A stretch of DNA of 33,509 bases, taken from CAVQFC01 sp036497895. GTDB lineage: Bacteria; Acidobacteriota; Vicinamibacteria; Vicinamibacterales; CAVVIG01. Positions within the stretch are counted from its first letter, which is position 1, and every line of letters starts with the position of its first letter. Under the pieces are notes generated by a model that saw only the letters and a program-made list of their open reading frames with translations, was not told where the DNA came from and did no database searches. Both the position numbers and the translations under genes were made by a program. Positions 6,694 through 14,134 of this stretch are shown here, piece after piece. The stretch lies in assembly GCA_036497895.1 (NCBI GenBank), contig DASXIR010000256.1, forward strand, positions 1 through 33,509. The letters run 5' to 3'.

Positions 6694-8247
6694 TCACGGC
6701 TGGGAGGCTTCGGCGTATTCGCCGAAGACCTCGCGCATCGCGTCCGATATTTCACCGACGGTGGCGAACCCTTCGACAGCGGTGATCACCGCCGGGACGA
6801 GATTGGCGCCGTCCCTTGCCGCCCGTGTGACGCCTGCGATCGCTGCCGTCCATCGCTCGGGGTCTCGACTCGCCCGGATGGCGCGCACCCGTTCGATCTG
6901 GCGAGTCTCGACGCGCGGATCGATTCGCAGCGTCGCGATCGGCGCGGTCCCGCTCGCGGACGTGAATGCGTTGACGCCGACGACGGTAGCGGCGCCGGAG
7001 TCGATGGCGAGCTGGGCGCGATATGCCGACTCCTGGATCTCGCGCTGAATCAGCCCCGCTTCGATCGCCGCCAGCGTTCCCCCGGCAGCCTCGATTCGTT
7101 CCAGAATCTCCTCGGCGCCGCGCTCGATGTCGTTGGTCATGGTTTCGATCGCGTAGGAGCCGGCCACCGGGTCGACCGTGTTCGCCACGCCGCTCTCGGC
7201 GGCGATGATCTGCTGGGTGCGAAGCGCGATACGAGCCGATTCCTCGGTCGGCAGCGCCAGCGCCTCGTCGCGTCCGTTGCAGTGCAATGACTGCGTGCCG
7301 CCGAGTACCGCCGCCAGTGCCTGCAGCGCGACCCGGACGATGTTGTTGTCGGGTTGCTGGGCGGTGAGCGTGCTGCCAGCCGTCTGGGTGTGAAAACGCA
7401 GCTGCTGCGCGCGCGGGTTGGTGGCGTGGAAGCGATCGCGCATGATCCGCGCCCACAGCCGCCTGGCGGCGCGATATTTGGCGACTTCCTCGAGAAAATC
7501 GTTGTGCGCGTTGAAGAAAAACGACAGCCGCTGGCCGAAGCGATTCACGTCGAGACCGGCGTCGATCGCCGATTGGACGTAGGCGAGCGCGTGCGCGAAG
7601 GTGAACGCGACTTCCTGGACCGCGGTCGATCCAGCCTCGCGGATGTGGTAGCCGCTGATCGAAATCGTGTTCCAGTTGGGAAGCTCGCGTTCGCAGAACG
7701 CGAAAATGTCGGTGACGATTCGGAGCGAGACGCGCGGCGGATAGATGTAGGTGCCGCGGGCGACGTACTCTTTCAGGATGTCGTTTTGCACCGTGCCCGA
7801 GAGCTTGGCAGGCGACACGCCCTGCCGTTTGGCCACCGCGACGTACAGCGACAGGAGAATGATCGCCGTCGAGTTGATGGTCATCGAGGTTGAGACGCGG
7901 TCGAGCGGAATCTCGTGAAACAGCGTCGCGATGTCTTCGATCGAGTCGATCGCGACGCCGACCTTGCCCACTTCGCCCGCGGCCAGCGGGTGGTCCGAGT
8001 CGTATCCCATCTGGGTCGGCAGATCGAAGGCGACGCTCAGGCCGCTGACGCCGTTGGCCAGCAGATATCGATAGCGCTCGTTTGATTCCTCCGCCGACGC
8101 AAAGCCGGCGTACTGCCGCATCGTCCACAGCCGGCCGCGGTACATGGTCGGCTGGATACCGCGGGTGAAAGGAAATTCGCCGGGGGCGCCGAGCTCGGTG
8201 GACGGATCCCAGTCAGCGAGGTCGGCGGGCGTGCCAACGGAGTGCAC
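6694..8247 (-). CDS. Methylmalonyl-CoA mutase catalytic (alpha) subunit, without B12-binding domain
   Basis: A 517-aa TIM-barrel subunit interconverting methylmalonyl-CoA and succinyl-CoA with adenosylcobalamin. Tyr46 in RQYAGF, Arg164 in VARGTYIYPP and His201 in SGYHIREAG align with Propionibacterium Tyr89, Arg207 and His244, with the same internal spacing (118 and 37 residues). Tyr and Arg at these sites favour methylmalonyl-CoA over isobutyryl-CoA. The protein ends at the barrel (TVGEISDAMREVFGEY) with no DxHxxG cobalamin domain, so a separate small B12-binding subunit must be encoded elsewhere, as in split mutases. The GTG at 8247 is the start; no Shine-Dalgarno sequence is seen, but TACAAT lies 6 bases upstream. 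It lies 24 bases after the CxxCH protein gene and 10 before the oppD-like gene. Confidence 0.95.
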   Translation of the reverse strand: MHSVGTPADLADWDPSTELGAPGEFPFTRGIQPTMYRGRLWTMRQYAGFASAEESNERYRYLLANGVSGLSVAFDLPTQMGYDSDHPLAAGEVGKVGVAIDSIEDIATLFHEIPLDRVSTSMTINSTAIILLSLYVAVAKRQGVSPAKLSGTVQNDILKEYVARGTYIYPPRVSLRIVTDIFAFCERELPNWNTISISGYHIREAGSTAVQEVAFTFAHALAYVQSAIDAGLDVNRFGQRLSFFFNAHNDFLEEVAKYRAARRLWARIMRDRFHATNPRAQQLRFHTQTAGSTLTAQQPDNNIVRVALQALAAVLGGTQSLHCNGRDEALALPTEESARIALRTQQIIAAESGVANTVDPVAGSYAIETMTNDIERGAEEILERIEAAGGTLAAIEAGLIQREIQESAYRAQLAIDSGAATVVGVNAFTSASGTAPIATLRIDPRVETRQIERVRAIRASRDPERWTAAIAGVTRAARDGANLVPAVITAVEGFATVGEISDAMREVFGEYAEASQP

Positions 8248-8253
8248 GCCGCG

Positions 8254-8259
8254 ATTGTA
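8254..8259 (-). promoter_or_regulatory. Possible -10 element just upstream of the mutase GTG
   Basis: On the minus strand TACAAT is followed by six bases (CGCGGC) and then the GTG start. The arrangement resembles that before the GspE-like gene and could yield a leaderless transcript. No -35 is evident and the gene could equally be read from the upstream promoter. Confidence 0.3.
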
Positions 8260-8271
8260 GCGCGAGCCGTG

Positions 8272-9414
8272 CTATTTCGCGGGACTCGAACTCTGCGCTG
8301 CGCTGTGGCCCGGATCGGTGAGCGCGAGCACGGCGTAGGCGGTCGCCGCGTCGCTCATGAACTTGCCGATGTCGGACGCTGGATCGCGCTGTTTGTTGAC
8401 CGACACTGCGGTCCACTGACCGGTGGCGTGATTCTGATGCGCGACGAGCCATGTCCTGCCGCGTGCGACGACCGGATCGGAGAAGGCGACGCCGGCCTGT
8501 TCGAGGGCGAACGTGGCCAGGCCGGTCGCGTAGCCGTCCGTGTCGGCGTTTTGAGGCGTCGAATCGTTGCGTTTCCAGTCGGCCACGAGTGACGCGGTCG
8601 CCCAGCCGCCGTCAGTCTGCTGTTTGCCGGTCAGGTCGCTGATGATCTGCTGGCGAAGTTCTGTCGTCAGCACGTCGGGGATTTTTGTCGAAGCCCAGAG
8701 AATCATCGCGCGGTTCAGCAGCGTTGCCTTGTCGGCGCCGCCGCGGAGAAATGCCGCCAGTGGTTTGACGCGCTCGGCAATTGCCGGCGTCGACGCGTAG
8801 CCACCAGGCGCGGAGCCGATCGCGATCGCTGCTGCTGCGTTGCCGAAATACTGCGACCCCGGCGCTTCCCACGGCTCGTTGTGGAAATCGAGCCACGCCC
8901 AGCCGCCGGCGCGCTCGCCGGTCTTGAACTGCAGCGGCCACAGATTTTCGAATGCCTGCCGCCCGTCGGCACTCATCGCGCCGGCATGCGCGTCACGGGT
9001 CGCGAGGATCACCGCATTCAGGATCGCCTCAGTGCCACGTGATTCGCTGGTTTTCGGCAGGCCGCGCAGCTGATCCGGATAGAACGGCTCGACCTCTTTC
9101 CACATCCGCACGCGCTTGGTCACGTCTTCGAGCATCCTGCGCTCGGTCGGAGACGCATCGTGTTCACCGAGCGGACCGCGTAGCGCTGGCCGCGCCAGCG
9201 CATACGGCAGGGCGGTATGGCAGGACACGCACTGTGTGTCGTGATCGCGCGCAGCACCTGACCAGGTCATCCACCAGGCCTGGCGGCCATCGAGATATGC
9301 CGCCGCCGCGTGCGCATCCCACGACGCCGGAGCTGCTGGCTCGCGGCCGGCTGCGGTCAACCCGACGGCCAACGCGGCCAAGCCGGTCGTCAACGCCACG
9401 ATCGTGTACTTCAT
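8272..9414 (-). CDS. Secreted single-CxxCH protein with squalene-cyclase-like (alpha/alpha toroid) repeats
   Basis: A 380-aa exported protein. The N-terminus (KYTIVALTTGLAALAVGLTAAG) is a signal peptide. A single haem-attachment-type motif CVSCH (62-66) follows. The rest is helical with repeated motifs such as GGWAWLDFHNEPW, DGGWATASLV and DTDGYATGLATFALEQAG, like the repeats of prenyltransferase/squalene-oxidase and terpene cyclase toroids. It lacks the DxDD motif expected of a class II cyclase, so catalysis of that type is unlikely. A periplasmic c-type cytochrome or binding role is inferred. The ATG at 9414 is preceded by GAGG with a 5-base spacer and, further up, TATAAT; a GTG at 9420 is the alternative start but would sit in the ribosome binding site. 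It heads a leftward unit with the mutase and oppDF-like genes. Confidence 0.8.
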   Translation of the reverse strand: MKYTIVALTTGLAALAVGLTAAGREPAAPASWDAHAAAAYLDGRQAWWMTWSGAARDHDTQCVSCHTALPYALARPALRGPLGEHDASPTERRMLEDVTKRVRMWKEVEPFYPDQLRGLPKTSESRGTEAILNAVILATRDAHAGAMSADGRQAFENLWPLQFKTGERAGGWAWLDFHNEPWEAPGSQYFGNAAAAIAIGSAPGGYASTPAIAERVKPLAAFLRGGADKATLLNRAMILWASTKIPDVLTTELRQQIISDLTGKQQTDGGWATASLVADWKRNDSTPQNADTDGYATGLATFALEQAGVAFSDPVVARGRTWLVAHQNHATGQWTAVSVNKQRDPASDIGKFMSDAATAYAVLALTDPGHSAAQSSSPAK

Positions 9415-9434
9415 ACACACCTCGATTTGATCGG

Positions 9435-9440
9435 ATTATA
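9435..9440 (-). promoter_or_regulatory. -10 element for the CxxCH protein unit
   Basis: A perfect TATAAT on the minus strand lies 20 bases before the ATG at 9414. No convincing -35 is present at 16-18 bases; the region overlaps the opposing promoter, so the two may interfere. Confidence 0.45.
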
Positions 9441-9464
9441 TCCTCGGACATCACCTGTGACTTC

Positions 9465-9493
9465 TTGACAGCGCGGACCCTCAGTACTAGACT
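9465..9493 (+). promoter_or_regulatory. Sigma-70-type promoter for the 101-aa protein unit
   Basis: TTGACA (9465-9470), a 17-base spacer and TAGACT (9488-9493) form a near-consensus promoter. Transcription would start near 9500, giving a leader of about 128 bases before the gene at 9628. Confidence 0.65.
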
Positions 9494-9522
9494 CAACTCA
9501 CCTGCACAGTCTTTCCAGATAT

Positions 9523-9615
9523 ATGAACACGTCAGGCGTCCGATTCCTGTTCACTGGCCTTGGTGTAAACAGGCGTCGTTCGCGGAGCGCGCCGGAACCC
9601 GGCCCGGCGGCGTAG
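9523..9615 (+). CDS. Possible 30-codon leader ORF
   Basis: An ATG at 9523, about 23 bases after the predicted transcript start, opens a 30-codon frame (MNTSGVRFLF..., with an RRRSRS cluster) that ends with TAG at 9613-9615. The stop directly abuts the strong GGAGGG ribosome binding site of the next gene. The placement suggests a coupling or attenuating leader peptide. It has no good ribosome binding site of its own and could be chance. Confidence 0.25.
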   Translation: MNTSGVRFLFTGLGVNRRRSRSAPEPGPAA

Positions 9616-9627
9616 GGAGGGAAGCAG

Positions 9628-9933
9628 ATGGACGACGTCGTGAACCGGTTCGCACGAGAGCTGGCCGACGCGATTGCCGCTGCGGTCGCGGAAAGCCCGC
9701 AAGTGGAAGCGTGCCGAGAGAAGGCACGGGCAGCCGGCTTCGAGATGAAGGTAACGCTCGAGGCGGTCGTAGGGTTTGTCAGCCGCTCGCAGACCGCGGC
9801 GCTCGCCAAGGTGGCGGCGCCACCGCGGACCGCGCAGCAGCCGAAACGCAATCTGGAGGTCACCGCGAACGACCGCCGGTTCCTGCGCTCGCTCAGGATC
9901 GCCGCGGACGAAACCGCGGAACCGGTCGAATAA
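9628..9933 (+). CDS. Small hypothetical protein, 101 aa
   Basis: I do not recognise the family. The protein begins MDDVVNRFARELADAIAAAVAE and looks helical at the N-terminus, with a Pro/Gln-rich middle (APPRTAQQPKRN) and a C-terminal NDRRFLRSLRIAAD stretch. There is no signal peptide, membrane segment or Cys motif, so it is probably cytoplasmic. The start is well supported by AGGGAGGG about 7 bases before the ATG. It has its own near-consensus promoter and a strong terminator 20 bases after the stop, so it is a monocistronic, probably well expressed gene between two leftward operons. Confidence 0.75.
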   Translation: MDDVVNRFARELADAIAAAVAESPQVEACREKARAAGFEMKVTLEAVVGFVSRSQTAALAKVAAPPRTAQQPKRNLEVTANDRRFLRSLRIAADETAEPVE

Positions 9934-9952
9934 AGAAAGTCTTCTGGCAATC

Positions 9953-9987
9953 AGGCCGGCGTGCGAACAGCGCGCCGGCCTTTTTTT
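9953..9987 (+). terminator. Rho-independent terminator
   Basis: AGGCCGGCG (9953-9961) pairs perfectly with CGCCGGCCT (9973-9981) across an 11-base loop and is followed by a run of seven T (9981-9987). It closes the 101-aa protein unit; the minus-strand reading lacks a T-run on its far side. Confidence 0.9.
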
Positions 9988-9999
9988 GCGCCTGACGCG

Positions 10000-10746
10000 C
10001 TAGCGTTGCGCGGTCTGGTTCGCAACCCGCGCGGCCGCGGCCGCCGCCGCCGCCGGGTCGCCGAGGTAGTAGTGGCGCAGCGGCTTCAGGTCGGCGTCGA
10101 GCTCGTAAATCAACGGGATCCCGGTCGGAATATTCAGCTCGGTGTTCTCGCTCTCCGGGTTGTCGTCGAGGTCCTTCACCAGCGCGCGCAGGCTGTTCCC
10201 GTGCGCGACGACGATGACGCGTTGCCCTGATTTCACGACCGGCGCAATCGACTCGTGCCAGTAAGGAAGGAAGCGGGCGATCGTATCCTTCAACGACTCG
10301 GTCAGCGGCAACTCACTCGGTTTCAGTGACGCGTATCGCGGGTCGTGCGACGGATGGCGCGGGTCGTCAACGGTCAGCGGCGGCGGCGGGATGTCGAAAC
10401 TGCGGCGCCAGATCTTGGTCTGCGCCTCGCCGTGCTTCGCCGAGGTTTCCGCCTTGTTCAACCCCTGGAGTCCACCGTAGTGGCGCTCGTTCAGCTTCCA
10501 GCTCTTGGTGACGGGAATCCACAGCTGGTCGAGCGTGTCGAGCGCAATCCCAAGCGTCTTGATCGCCCGCTTCAACACCGAGGTGAATGCGACGTCGAAC
10601 ATGTAGCCGCCGTCTTTGAGCAGACGGCCGGCTTCGCGGGCTTCATCCCGGCCGCGATCGGTGAGATCGACGTCGTGCCAGCCGGTGAAGCGGTTTTCCT
10701 TGTTCCACGTGCTTTCGCCGTGACGGAGCAGAACAACTTTGTGCAT
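10000..10746 (-). CDS. gpmA: 2,3-bisphosphoglycerate-dependent phosphoglycerate mutase
   Basis: A 248-aa histidine phosphatase-fold enzyme interconverting 3- and 2-phosphoglycerate. It has LLRHGES with the phosphorylated His9, NERHYG with Glu87, and VAHGNS with His182. Its length and the GLNKAET...HYGGLQG region match the cofactor-dependent (dPGM) type. The ATG at 10746 lies four bases after the enolase stop; the frame is open upstream but that part overlaps enolase. The C-terminus has an unusual run of eight alanines (DPAAAAAAAAR) encoded by GC-rich codons before the end. The neighbouring enolase uses its product, so the two form a glycolytic pair. Confidence 0.96.
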   Translation of the reverse strand: MHKVVLLRHGESTWNKENRFTGWHDVDLTDRGRDEAREAGRLLKDGGYMFDVAFTSVLKRAIKTLGIALDTLDQLWIPVTKSWKLNERHYGGLQGLNKAETSAKHGEAQTKIWRRSFDIPPPPLTVDDPRHPSHDPRYASLKPSELPLTESLKDTIARFLPYWHESIAPVVKSGQRVIVVAHGNSLRALVKDLDDNPESENTELNIPTGIPLIYELDADLKPLRHYYLGDPAAAAAAAARVANQTAQR

Positions 10747-10750
10747 GGCG

Positions 10751-12043
10751 CTATGTCCGGACGCGCACCGCGTCACGACCGGCGAACGCCGCGGCCGAAC
10801 CGAGTTCTTCCTCGATCCGAAGCAGCTGGTTGTACTTACATACGCGATCGGTGCGGCTGGCGGAGCCGGTCTTGATCTGGCCGGCTGCGGTGCCGACCGC
10901 GAGATCGGCGATCGTCGAATCCTCGGTCTCACCCGACCGATGCGAAATGATCGTTGCATACCCGGCGTCGGCCGCCATCCGGACCGCGTCAAGAGTTTCG
11001 GTCACGGTCCCGATCTGGTTCAGCTTCACCAGGAGTGCATTTCCAACGCGGTCGGCGATGCCTTTTTTCAAGATCTCCGGGTTGGTGACGAACACATCGT
11101 CACCCACCAGCTGTACCCGCGCGCCGAGTGCGCCGGTCAGCCGGACCCAGCCGTCCCAGTCGCCTTCGGCGAGGCCGTCTTCGATCGACACGATCGGATA
11201 CTGACTGATCCAGTCGTCGTACATCGCGATCATCTGCGCTGACGTGCGCGACGGTTCTCCTGACTTCTTGAAGACGTAGTTGCCATCCCCGGCCCACAAC
11301 TCACTGGACGCCACGTCGAGGGCGATCCACACATCCTGGCCGGCCTTCAGCCCGGCCTTGCCGATCGCCTCGAGCACGACCTCGAGCGCCTCGCGGTTCG
11401 ATTTGAGATTGGGGGCGAAGCCGCCCTCGTCACCAACGCCGGTCGACTGGCCGCGCGCCTTCAGGATTCCGCGCAGTGCGTGAAAGATCTCCGCGCCCAT
11501 GCGCAGCGCTTCGCTGAATGAGGACGCGCCGAGCGGCATGACCATGAATTCCTGGAAATCTACGCTCGAATCGGCGTGCGCGCCTCCGTTGAGTATGTTC
11601 ATCATTGGGACCGGCAGCGTGAACCGCTCGTTGCCGTAGAGCGCGCCGATGTGTCGATAGAGCGGAATCTGTGCCGCCACCGCCTCGGCGCGCGCCGCCG
11701 CCATCGAGACGCCAAGCAGGGCGTTGGCGCCGAGGCGGCTCTTGGTCGGGGTTCCGTCGAGGCCGATCATCGCTTCGTCGAGGGTGCGCTGGGTGAACCC
11801 GCGTCCGATCAGCGCCGTCGCGATTTCGCTGTTCACGTTGGCGACCGCGCGGCGGACACCTTTGCCGCCGTAGCGCGCCTGGTCACCGTCGCGCAGTTCG
11901 AGCGCTTCACGCACGCCGGTCGATGCGCCGGACGGCACGGCGGCGCGACCGAAGGCGCCGCCCTCGAGCGTTACGTCCACTTCCACCGTCGGATTGCCAC
12001 GCGAGTCCAGAATCTCGCGGCCATGGATCTTGGAAATCTTCAA
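10751..12043 (-). CDS. eno: Enolase
   Basis: A 430-aa enzyme converting 2-phosphoglycerate to phosphoenolpyruvate in glycolysis and gluconeogenesis. Family signatures are all present: KIHGREILDSRGNPTVEVD at the N-terminus, the metal and catalytic region around SIEDGLAEGDWDGW and VGDDVFVTN, the catalytic Lys in LLVKLNQIGT, and SHRSGETEDSTIADLAVG. The start is a TTG at 12043 supported by AGGGAG about 8 bases upstream; no ATG gives a complete N-terminus. It is 18 bases after glgC and 4 before gpmA, within one leftward operon. Confidence 0.97.
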   Translation of the reverse strand: MKISKIHGREILDSRGNPTVEVDVTLEGGAFGRAAVPSGASTGVREALELRDGDQARYGGKGVRRAVANVNSEIATALIGRGFTQRTLDEAMIGLDGTPTKSRLGANALLGVSMAAARAEAVAAQIPLYRHIGALYGNERFTLPVPMMNILNGGAHADSSVDFQEFMVMPLGASSFSEALRMGAEIFHALRGILKARGQSTGVGDEGGFAPNLKSNREALEVVLEAIGKAGLKAGQDVWIALDVASSELWAGDGNYVFKKSGEPSRTSAQMIAMYDDWISQYPIVSIEDGLAEGDWDGWVRLTGALGARVQLVGDDVFVTNPEILKKGIADRVGNALLVKLNQIGTVTETLDAVRMAADAGYATIISHRSGETEDSTIADLAVGTAAGQIKTGSASRTDRVCKYNQLLRIEEELGSAAAFAGRDAVRVRT

Positions 12044-12061
12044 TCGATGCTCCCTTGTGTT

Positions 12062-13351
12062 TTACCCGCCGCTGCCGCGCCGATCGGCCTCGGCTTCGAA
12101 GCGTAGCGCGTCCTCGCCGAGCTCGCCAATCAGCGGTTCGTCATCGGTGGTGACCACCACGATGCCCGACTCCGTGACGGTGTGCCGCTTTCGATCCTCG
12201 TCGTGGTCGTAGCCGATCAGGGCGCCGCGCGGGATGAGCACGTCACGGTCGATGATCGCCCGCCGGATTCGCGCGTGGCGGCCGACCCGCACCCCCGGCA
12301 TCAGGATGCACTGGTCGATTCGGCAGAAGCTGTGGACGCGCACATTCGGACACAGGACGCTGCCGTAGATGCTGCTCCCAGACACGATGCAGCCGGGCGA
12401 AATCACCGAGTCGAGCGCCTGGCCGCAGCGGCTGCCGGTCTCGGCGAACACGAACTTCGCCGGTGGCGCCTGTGGCTGGTAGGTGCGCAGCGGCCACTCA
12501 GGATCGTAGAGATTGAACTCCGGGTTGACCTGGCAGAGGTCCATGTTGGCGTCGAAGTAGGCGTCGAGCGTACCAATGTCGCGCCAGTACTTGGAGGCCT
12601 TCTTGTTTTCGTCGTAGAAACGGTAGGCGTAGACCGGCGCCTGGTGAATCAGCGCGGGAATGATGTCCTTCCCGAAGTCGTGGTTGGTCGCCAGCGTGGC
12701 GTCGGCCTCGAGCGCCTGTACCAGAACCTCGGTATCGAAGATGTACACGCCCATCGACGCGAGCGCGAACTCGCTCGATCCGGGAATCGACGTCGGGTCT
12801 TTCGGCTTTTCCTGAAAGCCGGTGACGCGCTCGTTCTCGTCGACGACGATCACGCCGAAGCGGTTGGCATCGGCAATCGGCACTTCGATGGTCGCAAGGG
12901 TGACGGCTGCGCCGCGCTCTTCGTGCAGCCGCACCATGCGCGAGTAATCCATCTTGTAGACGTGGTCGCCGGAGAGCACCACCAGGTGCCGCGGATTCTC
13001 GCGCAGAATCGAATACAGGTTCTGGTAAACGGCGTCCGCGGTGCCCTGATACCAGTGTTCGCTGACGCGCTTCTGCGGCGGCAGAATCTCGACGAATTCG
13101 CCGAGTTCTTCGGACACGATGCCCCAGCCCATCCGGATGTGGCGGTTGAGTGACAGCGACTTGTATTGAGTGGCGATGAACACACGCCGCAGCCCGGAGT
13201 TGATGCAGTTGCTCAGAACGAAGTCGATGATGCGGTACGGCCCGCCGAAGTACACCGCCGGCTTGGCCCGCTCCTTGGTCAAGGGATAGAGGCGCTCGCC
13301 GGCGCCGCCGGCGAGAACGATGACGAGGCTGTCGTCGAGGAGCGCCGACAT
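12062..13351 (-). CDS. glgC: Glucose-1-phosphate adenylyltransferase
   Basis: A 429-aa nucleotidyltransferase making ADP-glucose from glucose-1-phosphate and ATP for glycogen or alpha-glucan synthesis. The N-terminal LAGGAGERLYPLTKERAKPAV pyrophosphorylase loop, GTADAVYQN, VLSGDHVYKMDY and a C-terminal left-handed beta-helix (about 300-410) match bacterial GlgC. Length is normal. The ATG at 13351 is six bases after the stop of the cyclase-family gene, and the stop is 18 bases before enolase. The enzyme is classically controlled by glycolytic intermediates, so cotranscription with eno and gpmA is metabolically sensible. Confidence 0.95.
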   Translation of the reverse strand: MSALLDDSLVIVLAGGAGERLYPLTKERAKPAVYFGGPYRIIDFVLSNCINSGLRRVFIATQYKSLSLNRHIRMGWGIVSEELGEFVEILPPQKRVSEHWYQGTADAVYQNLYSILRENPRHLVVLSGDHVYKMDYSRMVRLHEERGAAVTLATIEVPIADANRFGVIVVDENERVTGFQEKPKDPTSIPGSSEFALASMGVYIFDTEVLVQALEADATLATNHDFGKDIIPALIHQAPVYAYRFYDENKKASKYWRDIGTLDAYFDANMDLCQVNPEFNLYDPEWPLRTYQPQAPPAKFVFAETGSRCGQALDSVISPGCIVSGSSIYGSVLCPNVRVHSFCRIDQCILMPGVRVGRHARIRRAIIDRDVLIPRGALIGYDHDEDRKRHTVTESGIVVVTTDDEPLIGELGEDALRFEAEADRRGSGG

Positions 13352-13357
13352 CGCTGA

Positions 13358-13984
13358 TCAGCTTTTGCGCAGCACGACCCGGGCCGGCGCGCCGTCGGAG
13401 CCGGCGACGCGCAATGGAAGGCACAGCATTTCGTAGACGCCGGGTTCCACGTCGCGCAGGTTGAGTCCCTCAATCACGATGATGCCGCTGCCAAGCAGGA
13501 TGTGATGCGCCGGAGCACCCGCCCTGTGGTATTCCTCGACCGAGAGGTAGTCGACACCGACCAGCTTGACGCCGCGATCGACCAGGTGGCGGGCGCCGGA
13601 TTCGGCGACGCCGATGAATTCGGGATGGAAGGCCGGGTCGTTCCACAAACGCGAGTTGGCGGTCTTGATCAGCAGCCGCACATCCTCAGTCAGATCGAAG
13701 CGTTCGAGGTCGTCGGCGGTGACCGCTTTGCGCGTGGTGACTTCGATAAGCCGGGTCCGGCCGATCAGCATCTCCAGCGACAGCGCCTCGGTACCGGCGC
13801 CCTCGTCAAAAAAGTGCCGCGGCGCGTCGACGTGAGTGCCGGCGTGCGCGCTCATGTGCAGGGTCGAGACGTTCGAGCTGTCGCCCCGGGCGAGGCGTTT
13901 GATCGCCTCGAGGCTGAACGGCGTGTTGCCCGGGTAGTTCGGGAGGTTCGCGTCGAGCGTTACGGAGACGTCGATGAGCTTCAT
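13358..13984 (-). CDS. Cyclase family protein (KynB-like metal-dependent hydrolase)
   Basis: A 208-aa member of the cyclase/arylformamidase family. The metal site motif HAGTHVDAPRHF (His47, His51, Asp53, His57) is complete, and later GVDYLSVEEY and the HHILLGSGIIVIEGLNL region match KynB-type proteins. Members hydrolyse N-formylkynurenine, isatin or other amides, so the substrate cannot be stated. No other tryptophan catabolism gene is nearby. It is the first gene of the leftward unit with glgC, eno and gpmA. The start is the ATG at 13984; a TATGCT that could be a -10 element lies about 33 bases upstream. Confidence 0.88.
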   Translation of the reverse strand: MKLIDVSVTLDANLPNYPGNTPFSLEAIKRLARGDSSNVSTLHMSAHAGTHVDAPRHFFDEGAGTEALSLEMLIGRTRLIEVTTRKAVTADDLERFDLTEDVRLLIKTANSRLWNDPAFHPEFIGVAESGARHLVDRGVKLVGVDYLSVEEYHRAGAPAHHILLGSGIIVIEGLNLRDVEPGVYEMLCLPLRVAGSDGAPARVVLRKS

Positions 13985-14062
13985 ATTGGCCGACGAAAAC
14001 GGTCGATCCTAGCATAGCGCCTGAGGCCTGAAAGCCGACTGAAGTGCTGACGATAGAAGGGT

Positions 14063-14092
14063 TTGACTTGGTATCTTGGCACCGCCTATGAT
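14063..14092 (+). promoter_or_regulatory. Sigma-70-type promoter for the exported-protein pair
   Basis: TTGACT (14063-14068), an 18-base spacer and TATGAT (14087-14092) match consensus at 5 of 6 positions each. Transcription would start near 14099, which rules out starts upstream of the ATG at 14135. Confidence 0.65.
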
Positions 14093-14134
14093 TGGCTGTT
14101 GGAGTCAGACCGTCATATTGGGAGACTAGGTTTT

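Noticed and set aside
8415..9200. Class II terpene/squalene cyclase assignment for the CxxCH protein
   Set aside because: The repeats look similar but the catalytic DxDD motif is absent and the protein is exported and only 380 aa.
14076..14092. Sigma-54 promoter (TTGGCAC) before the exported-protein gene
   Set aside because: The -12 GC is missing at the required spacing (GA is found), and a good sigma-70 pair occupies the same place.
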